This document shows positions 46,463 to 57,134 of a stretch of DNA of 64,000 bases, piece after piece. The DNA comes from Azolla caroliniana (taxonomy: Eukaryota; Polypodiophyta). The translations under genes were made by a program, and so were the position numbers. Under the pieces are notes generated by a model, which saw only the letters and a program-made list of their open reading frames with translations, was not told the origin of the DNA and did not search any database. Positions within the stretch are counted from its first letter, which is position 1; the number at the start of each line of letters is the position of its first letter. The DNA lies in assembly GCA_043228905.1 (NCBI GenBank), contig JBHGNT010000001.1, positions 5,704,001 to 5,768,000 on the forward strand, written 5' to 3'.

Positions 46463-46595
46463 GTTGTCTCAATCCCGAGGTTAAAAGTAATCCTCCCCTT
46501 CTTTACACTCTCGTTTAACCCTCACACTTATCCACGTGTATAGAATACTATGGTAAATTCTCACCACGGGATATTATATGGTCATGCCCGTAACA
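46463..46595 (-). repeat. LTR B0, right part
   Basis: Continues the B LTR exactly where 16191 stopped, ending CCCGTAACA like 40690. With the left part it totals about 431 bp against 435 bp for the intact B1 LTR. Confidence 0.78.
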
Positions 46596-48995
46596 TAATG
46601 ACTACGAGGGTTATTGACATGAGATCATGATATCGATTAATGTTGGCCCATGATATGTTTACATCACAACATGATGTTATGACTATTTGTCTGACCTTAT
46701 CCTATTTCTTTGCCAAAAATTATCATTCAATGGCTCATAATAACGACCCGGTGTCTTCCGCCCAAGCGGAAGGAACTCAAGGAAATCCTCCTGGGCCAAT
46801 CTCCATTGAGTCGTATTTCTTACAAATACAAAATTTCCTTAGTTCAACTGCTCATCAGATGTCCGAACTTCGGCAATCTCATAGTGCTCTCAAGGCACAT
46901 GTCATTAGTTTACAACTTGACACTAATAGACCCGATGAGAGTAAGGGTGAACCATCATTTGTCCAAAATCCTTTGAAGAGGCCGTTGAAATGGTTCTTCG
47001 CTATCAACGCACTTTGAAGAAGGACCATAACAAACCCAACGAAACGCCCAGAACTAAGCAGTCGCAATTCGCTGGGAAATGCAAGACACCCAACGAATTC
47101 ATGGATCGCGATTGTAAGCGACATCCTCCTTTTTGCGTATTCTACAAAAAGAAGGGTCATACAAAAGAGCAATGTTGAAAGCTCCAACGGAAAGAGCATG
47201 ATAACAAAACAAAAGCTGCAGACCATAAACGTCAGATTCCTAATGTCCTTCAGGTCTATACACATCATTTAAGTAATTGTCAATGTTCTTTCCCTCACTA
47301 TGTATTGGGACCCAATGATTTCCTACGTGCAAAGGGTATATCAATGGATCCCCCGTACAATTTTTGTTTGATTAGGGAAGCTCACACAACTTTGTGAATG
47401 ATCGTTTGGTTCAGATATGGGGAATCCAACCCATCGTAAGTGATCACACATATAAGGTGCACTTGGCTGATGGAAGAGTACAATACATCAACGGGGTTGA
47501 TGAATCTTTGTACCACTAATGTAATACTGGGTTATCCCTGGTTTTTTAGTGAAAACTCTTCTTTATCTATTGATTAGGTTCATCATTCAATTACTTTTGT
47601 ACTGAACGATTGTACTCATTTTATTCAATGTGATAAAAAACAATCTCTTTCGATTATTTCCTCTCCATCAATATCCGAGTTGTCTTGTTCTACTTTATTT
47701 TATTGTGTATTTGATCCGGACATTGACGTTTACAATATCGATAATGTCTAGGTTCAATTATCATATTTCGAACAACAACACCTTGATGAAATCTTAAATG
47801 ATTTTCGTGATGTTTTTCCGAGTGAACTACCACATGGGTTACCTCCTAAATGTAATATAGACCATCGTATAGATATTGTACATGGCGTTGCACCAATAAG
47901 TATACCTCCTTATCGCTTAAGTCGATCCAAAGAGGATAAGGTATCTAAGCAACTCAAGAACATTTACGAATGGGTTATATACGTCATAGTAAATCTCCAT
48001 GGGGTGCACTTGTTCTCTTGGTAAAAAAGAAAGAGGGCACATGGCATATGTGTATTAATTACCGACGCCTGAACAAAGTGACGATCAAGAATTCATATCC
48101 ATTGCCTCGTGCTGACGATCTAATTGACCGTCTCTAGGGAGCTCGGTATTTTACGAAACTTGATCTCCATACGGGCTACCATTAAATTCGTATAAGTGAG
48201 GACGATGTTCCTAAAACGGCATTTCGTACGTGTTATGGCCATTATGAGTTTTTGGTTATGCATTTGGTTTGACCAATGCTCCGGCCACATTTCAACAAGA
48301 AATGTTTGACATTTTCCAAGAACAACTTGGAAATTTTTTCGTTATTTTCTTGGATGATATTGTAGTTTATAGTCATACATTAGAAGAAGATGCTAAACAT
48401 GTCCGCTTTGTTTTACAAACATTGTGTGATAAACAATTCTACGCGAAGATCTCAAAATGTGAGTTCTTCAAGAAATCAATTACTTATCTTGGACATCTCA
48501 TAACCGAATGGGGAGTTGAAATTGATCCTTCTTGCATCGAGAAAATCAAACTTTGGCCCACTCTTCGAAATATTCGAGAAGTTCGATCATTCCTTGGTTT
48601 TGTCGGGTTTTTGCGAAAATCGCTTCGTAATTACTCCAAATTGACGACGTCGTTTACTGATCTTCTAAAAGATCAAACACGTAAGTCTACAAAACCTATT
48701 GTTTGGAATTCTACACTAAACCTCGCCTTTAAGGAACTCAAGGACTTGGTGTGTAAGGCTCCTTCGCTTCTTTTACCCGATCCTTCAAAACATTTTGAGG
48801 TTGAAACTGATGCAAGCGATTATGCTATAGGTGTTGTCTTATATCAAGATGGTAAACCAATAACATTTGAGAGTAAGAAACTTGATTATGCTCAATGTTG
48901 GTATACCGTTCAAGAAAAGGAATTATTTGCAGTTATACATGCGCTCAAAACATGACGCCATTATCTTTATGGAAATCGTTTCGTGGTAACTACGG

Positions 48996-49537
48996 TGTTG
49001 CGTTGTTATGTGCGTGCGTGTAGAAAGGGCGAGACCACGGGGGTCTTGGACTAGGGAGTGGAGGAGAAAGAATAGGACATGATATGGAGGCTTAGCTCAA
49101 GAGGAGAAGAGGAAAGAATAAGACCACGACATAGAAGGAGAGATCGACGGAGGCAAGATGTTCAACAAGTTATGTTAAAACAACGAATGGTTACAACAAT
49201 GATGGCTGCCCTGGCCGCACCCAAAAATGACTATCTCAAAAACCCTCAAGGAAAACCCCAGAAGAAAGACTAACCGAAACCCTAACCCTAAAACGAAATG
49301 GGAAGAAGGAGAACCCTAGACTAAGTGGTATACCTTACTCACACAAAATAGGCAACCCTTCATAAGTGACCCATCCCTTCCTTTTATAGCCCAAGGAGGG
49401 AGGGACCTTACAATGTGGGATAAAATTTCCCCTCTCTTTCTATACACCATATCCTAGTTTACATGTGCACATGTAGCACACCAACGACTTGGCCTTCCCA
49501 CCCCGGTTTCCGCCTATGGACGAAAATCTTCACGACA
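48996..49537 (-). repeat. 3' LTR of N3 (542 bp)
   Basis: TGTTGCGTTG...TTCACGACA on plus. It carries CCGAAACCCTAACCC near 49274, a telomere-box cluster, and on minus a CTATAAAAGG TATA box near 49381-49392. Confidence 0.93.
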
Positions 49538-49875
49538 TCCACCCCCACCAAACTGCACATCCACCGGTATGTGCCAAGAAAGGAAAAGGGTGAGAGATTT
49601 CTGCGATGGTGATCGACCGGGTCTTTCGCCTTACCGGCACCCAACCTTCTCGCCGGTCCCTTGCCAACGCCAATCCGTCTTGCCGGCTCCTTACCGGCCC
49701 CGACCCGCCGGCTCCATCCGATCCACCACGTCCAGCGTGTGTCCCCGAACCGGCGGCTCCATCCGATCCGCCATATCCGACGTTCACGCCTTCTTCTTCG
49801 ACCGGCCCTCCCGAACGCCATTGCCGATCCGGTCACTCTTACTTTGTCCGCCACGTAGGTCCTCCGATTAGGCCC

Positions 49876-52800
49876 TCAGTCACCCCGTTTGCTCGACGGA
49901 TTCCGCCCCTCGCGTACCACTTGTGTTCTATCTCCGACTCGATCCTCTCTTCGTCTCGAACACCTCGTGCCGATTCCCTCTGTTCCGCGCTCACCTTTCG
50001 TAGGCTCTTTCCGTGTGCCCTTGTTGTCTCCCGAACATGCGCTCATTCTTCGGTCCCTCGGTGACCTCATTACGCGCTCCTCGCTTCTCCCTCGCTCGCC
50101 GTGCTCTCTCGTCGTAGAGCATACCATCATCCCGACCACCATGTCAGTGTCCTTCGCGACTCCCGTTACCGCCTCATCCCGTCTCTCGTCCTCTTGGCCC
50201 GCTTGGCCTCGCATGCCTTCCGAGATGCCGCGCTTCCGTAGCCCGTTGCTCTCCACGCACCTCCTCCAGTTCTCAAGACATAGCCTTCCATGCTCGCCGA
50301 TCATCCTCATGCTTGTCGTTCGACCCTTACGCGGCCACATCGCACGTCTCGCACTCCGCTCCGCTCTGTGTACCCTTTCGAAAAGGTACGTTGCTTTCCC
50401 GACATCCGTGTCGGTGCTCTCGTCTTCGGTGTCCTCCACAACCTCCGATGTTGCCGCTTCGCCCCGAGGTACACCCTCTTGGTCCGCCTCGCATGTCCTC
50501 CAAATGCGCTCCGGATCTCTCCGGTCGCACTCCAGTTTCCGCCCTTTGCGTGCCGCTCCTTTGGTTTTATCGTCTCCGCATGTCGAACACCTCGGTGTGT
50601 CAACTCTTCCCGCTCCGCTCTTGCCTTCCGTAGGCTCTTCCCATGCGTCGATGTTGTCCCCCGAATATGCGCTCATTCTTTGGCCCTTAGGCGGCCCCAC
50701 TCCGCATTCCTTCCCTCTCCTTTGCCCGTCGTGCTCTCTCACCGTAGAGCGTACCGTCATCCCAACCTCCGTGTCGGTGTCCCTCGAGGCTCTCGTTATC
50801 GCCTCGCCTCGACTTGCACCCTCTTGGCTCGCTTGGCCTTGTATGCCCTCCGGGAAGCCGCCACGTTTTCTCTTCCCGGTGTGTACCCCGTTGTTCTCCG
50901 CGCATCCCCTCCATTTTCCCAGACACAATCCTTCGTTCACGCCGATCACGCCCGTCTCGTTCTGTCGATCTTGGCGTCTCGTCGCACCGCCCGTCGTCCC
51001 GCGCTTGCCTCTCGAAGGCTTTCTCCGACCTTCATCGTTGGTCACTCGTTGTGGATCTTCTGGGTGCATGCTTGCTTCTTGGCCCTTCGCCGGCCGTAGT
51101 ACACGCTCTGTTCTACGCCGTAATGCATGCTTCGTGTTACACGCTTCCCTCGTTGTAGTCCCGACCTCCGCGTCGGCCTCTTCGTATTTCGTTGCCGTAG
51201 CCCCTTTCGACTCCGGCCTTCCGTCTTGGCCGTGCTCATCCGCCTTCACGCACCGGGTACCCGTTCCGGTAGCCTCGTCCGTTCCGGTCTCCGACTCCTC
51301 GCCGCCTTCCGCCGTCTCTTTGGTCTTACGTCGATCCGCAACCGCCAAAGTCTCAAGAATAGGTGAGGAGGGTCCCTCTTGCTCTTGGCCTCCCACCGAG
51401 TCGTACTCCTTGTGCATGCTTGGCCTCCTTCTCGTGCTCACCAGCTCCCACCGGGTGTTGTGGCCCATTCGCCCGGATCGGTCTCGGCCGATCGAGTCCC
51501 GGTTTGGTCGGCTCCCTTCCGTAATCGTAACCGGCCGGTACATGTTTGTCCGAACAAATCCAGCCTTGCCGGCTCTTCTTCGGTTCGGGCCCGGTTGACC
51601 GGACCCCGCTCCAATCTTCTTCCGCGTCATCTTCCGGTCGTGTCGGATTATCGACCGGTTCATTTTCCGGTCGGTTCGGTTCCCGACTCTCTCCTCTTTG
51701 CCACTCCCGACCTCTCCGTCGGTCCTCTCGTATATGCCCGTTCCGGGCCTCGCATCCTCATCTTCGTACGTGTTCGCTCCGGGCCACGCCTCCTCACGGC
51801 CACCGCCCTTCTCTCCGGTCTTATGTTGGCATTCGAGCGCAACCGCCGTAATCTCCGGTCTCGGTGTCGAGAGGTCTTGCCTCCGTCCGCTATGACCTTC
51901 CTCGTCATCGTTTCGATCGTCCGCTTTGCCACCGCCACCTTCCGTCTCTCTGGTCTCACGTGGGCTCTCGGGGCCGACCGCCGAAGTCTCTAGAATAGGT
52001 GTTGGAAAAGTCCCGGTACCGTTACTCGTCGATGCCATGTTCGTAGCCACCTTCGTTTGGATGCCGTGGTCCGTGGCTATCTCTTTCTCGTTCTCCTTGC
52101 CGTTGTCTTGGTTGCCCGCCTTGCCGCCGCCACCGCCCGTCGCTCTAGGTCTCACGCCGGCACTCGGGCCGACCGCCGGAGCCTCTAGGACCGGTGTGGG
52201 TAAGGACCCAGCACCGCCGCTTGTCTCCTCCCCACTCGACGTTTCGGGCCGCCATGTCCCGAATCCGTAGTTACCGGCCTCCATGGCCGTCCCTTCACCG
52301 CAAGGCAAGAGGGTCGCTTGCTCCGCACCCTCTCCCATGTTGCCGTCTTCTACGTCTAGGGAGGCTTCTTCGTCCGCATCCTCTGATCGCCTCCGCCCCG
52401 ACTCCATAACAAGCCCTTCTTCGGCTCCGATTTTCGCCTTCACAAGCTCACATGCCTCTCGTATTAGTGCGTCTAGGTCGAGCTCCTCCGAACTGTTTTG
52501 CGTTGAGCTCTCTTTCGACAGTAGTGCGTACTCACTCGCCGCTCTCTCTTCTCTACCGCTTGTGGGCCACGTTGTTGCCGACCGCTCCCCATTGGGTTTC
52601 CGGCATACCCACTCCGGTTTCGAGTATCCGTACGCTTCCAATAGGGCTACCTCCAAGGATACCCACGACTCGTGAGCTTCTCGTAGCTCCTTGACCTCCT
52701 TGTGCACCGATGCGGCCGCCACTCGAGGAAAATACTCTAGCCGCATCTCCTCGTCCACGCCCCCTTTCGCCATCTCGGCCTTGTAGGCTCCCAAAAATTT

Positions 52801-52950
52801 TGGGACCTCATTCCCATTGAACCGGCCGACTCGATCGACCACCCTTTCGACAGCTTGTTGAGCCGCATCTCGCTTCGCCATCTTCCGTCCGGCTTCCATC
52901 ACAATTTTTGCCATCATCTCCTCGAAGTCGAAGTCTTCTTCCATCTCCAT
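49876..52950 (-). CDS. 1,024-residue gag-derived repetitive protein of N3
   Basis: Uninterrupted ORF from ATG 52950, the first ATG after the primer site. Residues about 1-120 match the capsid-like N-terminus of gypsy A and C gag (VGRFNGNEVPKFLGAYKAEM, then ESWVSLEVALLEAYGY). The rest is highly charged and Gly/Arg/Glu/Thr-rich. It contains blocks of the type TP(V/I)LE(A/T)xAVGP with GGGGG, a segment GFVRTNMYRPVTITEG, and in the C-terminal half about three large modules (for example KGQRMSAYSGDN and RDRRMSACSGDN). No protease, RT, integrase or zinc knuckle is seen. Likely role (inference): a structural protein packaged with particles made by an autonomous relative. A homologous but broken ORF is in N5. 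The function of the repetitive part is unknown. Confidence 0.82.
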   Translation of the reverse strand: MEMEEDFDFEEMMAKIVMEAGRKMAKRDAAQQAVERVVDRVGRFNGNEVPKFLGAYKAEMAKGGVDEEMRLEYFPRVAAASVHKEVKELREAHESWVSLEVALLEAYGYSKPEWVCRKPNGERSATTWPTSGREERAASEYALLSKESSTQNSSEELDLDALIREACELVKAKIGAEEGLVMESGRRRSEDADEEASLDVEDGNMGEGAEQATLLPCGEGTAMEAGNYGFGTWRPETSSGEETSGGAGSLPTPVLEAPAVGPSAGVRPRATGGGGGKAGNQDNGKENEKEIATDHGIQTKVATNMASTSNGTGTFPTPILETSAVGPESPRETRETEGGGGKADDRNDDEEGHSGRRQDLSTPRPEITAVALECQHKTGEKGGGREEAWPGANTYEDEDARPGTGIYERTDGEVGSGKEERVGNRTDRKMNRSIIRHDRKMTRKKIGAGSGQPGPNRRRAGKAGFVRTNMYRPVTITEGSRPNRDSIGRDRSGRMGHNTRWELVSTRRRPSMHKEYDSVGGQEQEGPSSPILETLAVADRRKTKETAEGGEESETGTDEATGTGTRCVKADEHGQDGRPESKGATATKYEEADAEVGTTTREACNTKHALRRRTERVLRPAKGQEASMHPEDPQRVTNDEGRRKPSRGKRGTTGGATRRQDRQNETGVIGVNEGLCLGKWRGCAENNGVHTGKRKRGGFPEGIQGQASQEGASRGEAITRASRDTDTEVGMTVRSTVREHDGQRRGKECGVGPPKGQRMSAYSGDNIDAWEEPTEGKSGAGRVDTPRCSTCGDDKTKGAARKGRKLECDRRDPERIWRTCEADQEGVPRGEAATSEVVEDTEDESTDTDVGKATYLFERVHRAERSARRAMWPRKGRTTSMRMIGEHGRLCLENWRRCVESNGLRKRGISEGMRGQAGQEDERRDEAVTGVAKDTDMVVGMMVCSTTREHGERGRSEERVMRSPRDRRMSACSGDNKGTRKEPTKGERGTEGIGTRCSRRREDRVGDRTQVVREGRNPSSKRGD

Positions 52951-52987
52951 GCTCCCTTGCCGCACTTCACGTCGGGTTCACCAAATA

Positions 52988-53529
52988 TGTCGCGTTGTTA
53001 CGCGCGTGCGTGTAGAAGGGGCGAGACCACGGGGGTCTTGGACTAGGGAGTGGAGGAGAAAGAATAGGACATGATATGGAGGCTTAGCTCAAGAGGAGAA
53101 GAGGAAAGAATAAGACCACGACATAGAAGGAGAGATCGGCGGAGGCAAGATGTTCAACAAGTTATGTTAAAACAACGAATGGTTACAACAATGATGGCCG
53201 CCCTGGCCGCACCCAAAAATGACTATCTCAAAAACCCTCAAGGAAAACCCCAGAAGAAAGACTAACCGAAACCCTAACCCTAAAACGAAATGGGAAGAAG
53301 GAGAACCCTAGACTAAGTGGTATACCTTACTCACACAAAATAGGCAACCCTTCATAAGTGACCCCTCCCTTCCTTTTATAGCCCAAGGAGGGAGGGACCT
53401 TACAATGTGGGATAAAATTTCCCCTCTCTTTCTATACACCATATCCTAGTTTACATGTGCACATGTAGCACACCACCAACTTGGCCTTCCCACCCCGGTT
53501 TCCGCCTATGGACGAAAATCTTCACGACA
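52988..53529 (-). repeat. 5' LTR of N3 (542 bp)
   Basis: TGTCGCGTTGTTACGCG...TTCACGACA on plus; the promoter reads leftward into the ORF. Same TATA and telomere-box arrangement as the other LTR. Confidence 0.93.
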
Positions 53530-54793
53530 ACGGACCACGAGTTCTTGAAATATTTCTATGACCAACAAGACCTGAAAGGTCCGAAGGCACGATGGGTTGA
53601 TCTCATCTAGGACTTTGATTTTTCCCTACGATATCGTAAAGGTTCCATGAACACTGTCGTAGATGCACTAAGTCGCATCCGTAAAGTTAACATGCTTAGC
53701 TTCACTGAAATAACATCAGATCTTTATTATCACCTTTGAGGAAAGTGTCCTGATGACAGTTATTCTGCAAAATACTGGGCAAGAGTTGAGTTTGGAAGAA
53801 CACCACCACATCCTCGAAGGAATCCTTCCACATTGCTAATGGTCTGCTCTACCGTAATAAGAAGGTTTGTGTTCCAAATTTTCCCAAGTTCAAAAAGAGA
53901 ATTCTTTTTGAATGCCATGATGCACCCTCAGTAGGGCACCCTGGAATATATCGTACACTCGTTCTAATCTCCACTCAATTCTATTGACCTAAGATGCATC
54001 CTGACATACATAGCTATGTGATTAAATGTCACCAATGTCAGGTTAACAAAGCCGAGCGACTTAAAGCTATAGGACTGGGAAAGTATATCCATGGATTTTA
54101 TTCTTAGCCTTCCTCGCACCCAAAAAGGCCATGATGTCATTTGGGTTGTGGTTGATAGACTAACTAAAATGGTAAGATTTATTGCTACTAAAACCACGAC
54201 AACAACTCCTGAATTGGCTTACCAATTCGTTGACGAGTTATTTCGTTTTTATGGGTTACCGATGGATATCGTGAGTGATCGAGATCCAAAATTTATTAGT
54301 GACTTCTGGATGCAAGTCTTTAAGAATTTAGAAACTACGTTGAGCATGAGCTCCACGAATCATCCTCAATCCCATGAATAGACAAAACGAGTTAATCAAA
54401 TTATTGAGGACATGCTTCGAGCATACGTTGGTGCAAAACCAACAAAATGAGAACTTCATCTCCCAATTTTGGAGTTTGCTTATAACATCTCTAAGCATAC
54501 GTCGATGAGATATAGTCCTTTTATATTGATGTATGGTTTTCAGCCACGAGCCCCGATTGATGTTAATATACATCATGATGAGTTGCGAAGTACGCAAAGC
54601 TTTCTTTAGGATATGCAAGATATGTTGCATATTACACGAGATAATATAAAAGCAACTCACGATAAAGCGCATTTTGACGCCGATCATAACATGCAACCTC
54701 GTGTATTCAACCCATGGACAGAAGGTATTTTTACGTGTACCTCACAATTCTAAGAGATTGTCTACGGGTAAGTGCGCTAAGTTAGCCCCACAA

Positions 54794-55041
54794 TGTCGTG
54801 TTGTTATGCGTGTGTGTGGAGAACGAGGCGGGACCACGGGGCCTTGGACCGAGAAATAACCGAATGAGAAGAGGGGAAGGAAACTACCAACGTAATCCGC
54901 ACGCGCATGGACACACAGATTCGCAAGAGTTGCAACTAACTCCGAACAATGGGGACAAAATGAATGTAAGTGTATATATATATCAATGAGTTACAACCAG
55001 CAAGCCGGCAAGTGAAAGGCTCCAACGCCTGCACACACACA

Positions 55042-55083
<42 letters not shown>

Positions 55084-55485
55084 ACACGACATGGAGACTC
55101 TACCAGAAGCACTCGGGCGTTCCGCGGAGCAGAGTCAGCCTCCAGAAAACCTGCAGAGAACGATTATCGAGAAGAGAGAGGAGAAGAGCTCGGTTCCAGC
55201 CCGACAACACCTCGACCTCTCCAAAACGCGACCCCCCCCCCCTTTCTGTTTTTAATAGCTCTCCCTCTCCTTTATAGCCCAAGGAGGGAGGCCGTTACCA
55301 CCTGTTACATCATGTTTATTCCCTGTCCTTTCGGACATGGATATGCCTCGATTCTCCCCCTACTGAATGCGTGCTACCTAGGATTTCGCCTCAGCAGATT
55401 TGTACCTACCTACATACTATACAACAAAACTTGTGCCCACATTGTTGCAGTGTATTCCACACACTACGTGAAAACCATAAAATAA
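54794..55485 (-). repeat. LTR of family A/N (N4), right end unclear
   Basis: Begins TGTCGTGTTGTTATGCG with GGCGGGACCACGGGG, the inverse of the shared A/N LTR 3' end, and interrupts B2. It includes (AT)n near 54974, a (CA)n run at 55028-55079 and CTATAAAGG on minus near 55270. The usual TTCACGACA terminus is absent, so the right boundary is an estimate. The left flank is ACAA. Confidence 0.65.
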
Positions 55486-56162
55486 TATATCCGATTTTAG
55501 ATACATATAAATAAATAAATAATATATCAAAATATTTATCACGTGCATAAGGTAAGATTCAAACCCTATACCTCCATGTAGCCAAACCTCAACTTTACCA
55601 TTATGCTACCTTATCTTTAGTGTTCTACAAATAGATTTAATAACTATAAGTGCTTTATTTGTGCTACCTTTATTAAAAGGTAAATCATGCATTTTTAGAG
55701 TGCGTGAATATTTTATTGAAAAACGCAAGCAACTAAAAAGTGACTCATGCACATCTAGCGTGCATGAGCACTATATTTAGCAAATAAAAGCAAGGATTAG
55801 AAAAGCATCACATGCACATTTAGTGTGCATGAACATATTAGAAAAAACCATGTAGCTATGCTTAGTCTCTCCCATCACTATATAAGGATGGGGAGCACAT
55901 TGTAGTTTTTGTTGATTATTTTTCTATAATGATCAATCAATCTAAAATATTCGTGGGATTCACGAATTTGCTAAAATAATTCTCTCTTACTACCTAAATA
56001 TTGACTAAATATACCAAACTCGTGGGATTCACAAGATTCTTATCTTATAACTCTTTATACCTATTCTTTACTAGCCTTATTTGTATTTTTCTTCCTCCTA
56101 GTCCAAAACCTCGGCGGTTCCAACCCAACTCACGCAACGATCCGGAGCCGAAACGCACGACA
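55486..56162 (+). repeat. 5' LTR region of gypsy C (start unresolved)
   Basis: Ends AACGCACGACA at 56162, four bases before TGGTGAACCCGACGTG (56167). The TATA box CTATATAAGG is near 55879-55888. Upstream are three hairpin-forming CATGCA repeats. Much more AT-rich than the A/N LTRs. I cannot fix the 5' end without a 3' LTR, which is beyond the window. Confidence 0.6.
55686..55831. promoter_or_regulatory. Three 21-bp RY-type hairpin repeats upstream of the TATA box
   Basis: CATGCA-based inverted repeats at 55686-55706, 55746-55766 and 55811-55831. The last two are perfect CATGCAC, seven-base loop, GTGCATG; the first is degenerate. CATGCA is the RY/Sph core bound by plant B3-domain factors (ABI3, FUS3 class). 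Spacings of 60 and 65 bp and the position about 50-190 bp ahead of the TATA suggest a U3 regulatory array. Confidence 0.5.
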
Positions 56163-56201
56163 CAGTTGGTGAACCCGACGTGAGAACCGGGTGGCAAGGA
56201 G

Positions 56202-57125
56202 ATGGAAAATCAACCGGAGGCTAGCAACATGATGATGATGTTCGAGCGCATGCTACAAGAACAACGCACGATGTCGAAGATAGCGACATCAGTGGAGCGG
56301 CTCGTGCAACGAAACAGGCAATTCAACGGGAAAGACGTGTCGCGGTATCTTCGGGACTACAAGGCGGAGATGCTACGGTGCGGAATATTGGAAGGACTGC
56401 AAGTGACGTCCTTCTACCGGGTGGCGACCGACGGGCTTCAAGCAAGCATCCATAGGCTACGACAACAAAATCCGACATGGGAGGCGTTTGAAGAAGAGCT
56501 AAAGAGGACGTTCGCCATTGAGGATTCCTCCAAGGCGACGCGAAGGGGATTCGAAGATTGGGTGGAGACGCCGGACAAGGGATTGAAGGTCGTTGACGTG
56601 TTTTCGGCATTTGAAAGCCGGTTCGGGAGGTTGTCAGCGAGAGATCAAGCTATCCTCGTACCAGACAAGGTGATCATGTTCTTGCGAGCCGTGGACGTTC
56701 GGGACTGGAAAGATCTCGGAGTGCTCTTGGAAGACACGACCACGGAGAGTGGCCTCACCGAAACATGGGAAAGCGTGCGGGATATCGTCGTGCGATACAC
56801 GAAGAGGGGGCAATGGCTTGCCAACGAGGAAAAGAGGGTTTCGGAACCAATTCCGAAACCGAGAACCGGATTGGAAGACCATCAACCGAGGGCTCGGGAG
56901 ACTACAACCGAGAAGGGGATTGATGGACCTACGGTGGAGCAACTATTGAAGGAGATGGAGAATCTGAAGATCGCGATGGTGAAGAAGTCGGATGACCGCC
57001 CCACAAGCTCCAAGTATACGGACCGACGGTGCATATGGTGCGATAGCGCCGAACACGATCGGAGGGATTGCGACGAGCATAAGGAGGCACTACGGCGGGA
57101 TCTCATCTACTACGAGGGAAACTAG
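56202..57125 (+). CDS. gag of gypsy C (307 aa)
   Basis: Intact ORF from ATG 56202 to TAG 57123. The capsid-like region has VQRNRQFNGKDVSRYLRDYK, PTWEEAFEE-type text near residues 90-100 and LVPDKVIMFLRAVDVRDWKD, parallel to gypsy A. A CX2CX4HX4C zinc knuckle CIWCDSAEHDRRDC (57030-57071) lies near the end. It forms the particle and binds genomic RNA. The stop is in the same frame as the protease ORF that follows 9 bases later, and gypsy A has a sense codon at the equivalent place. Confidence 0.88.
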   Translation: MENQPEASNMMMMFERMLQEQRTMSKIATSVERLVQRNRQFNGKDVSRYLRDYKAEMLRCGILEGLQVTSFYRVATDGLQASIHRLRQQNPTWEAFEEELKRTFAIEDSSKATRRGFEDWVETPDKGLKVVDVFSAFESRFGRLSARDQAILVPDKVIMFLRAVDVRDWKDLGVLLEDTTTESGLTETWESVRDIVVRYTKRGQWLANEEKRVSEPIPKPRTGLEDHQPRARETTTEKGIDGPTVEQLLKEMENLKIAMVKKSDDRPTSSKYTDRRCIWCDSAEHDRRDCDEHKEALRRDLIYYEGN

Positions 57126-57134
57126 ATTCATTCG

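Larger units (their letters stand above)
48996..53529 (-). mobile_element. Non-autonomous LTR element N3, complete
   Basis: 4,534 bp with two 542-bp LTRs (48996-49537 and 52988-53529), flanked by a perfect 4-bp TSD ACGG (48992-48995 and 53530-53533). On minus the primer site TGGTGAACCCGACGTG starts at 52983 and the polypurine tract GGTGGGGGTGGA abuts the left LTR (49538-49549). The LTRs look about 98% alike by eye, mainly C-to-T changes, so the insertion is recent. The only gene is a long gag-derived ORF. No pol domain exists anywhere in the element. Confidence 0.95.
46596..54793 (+). mobile_element. Ty3/gypsy element B2 (same family as B1), decayed
   Basis: Plus-strand element without recognisable LTRs: gag, protease remnant, RT, RNase H, integrase. 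N3 (48996-53529) is inserted in RNase H, and the N4 LTR starts at 54794 in the integrase C-terminal region. The chromodomain and 3' LTR seen in B1 are missing. Confidence 0.82.
46730..54793 (+). pseudogene. gag-pol of gypsy B2, split by N3
   Basis: gag begins MAHNNDPVSSAQAEGTQGNP at 46730 and is frameshifted near 47000. A knuckle remnant CVFYKKKGHTKEQC (second Cys is Tyr) ends at 47175. Protease text GSSHNFVNDRL is near 47375. RT covers about 47900-48360 with several stops and FLDD at about 48350. RNase H (VETDASDYAIGVVLYQDGK) is cut after FVVTT at 48995 and resumes DHEFLKYF at 53534. The integrase core is at 54090-54380 (MDFILSLPRT, VSDRDPKF, NHPQSHE). Many stops. Confidence 0.85.

Noticed and set aside
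49889-51598. 569-codon open frame on plus, antisense to the N3 ORF
   Set aside because: It is a mirror frame in GC-rich repetitive coding sequence, rich in Ser/Arg/Pro, with no domain. The minus frame continues the gag homology and spans the whole element.
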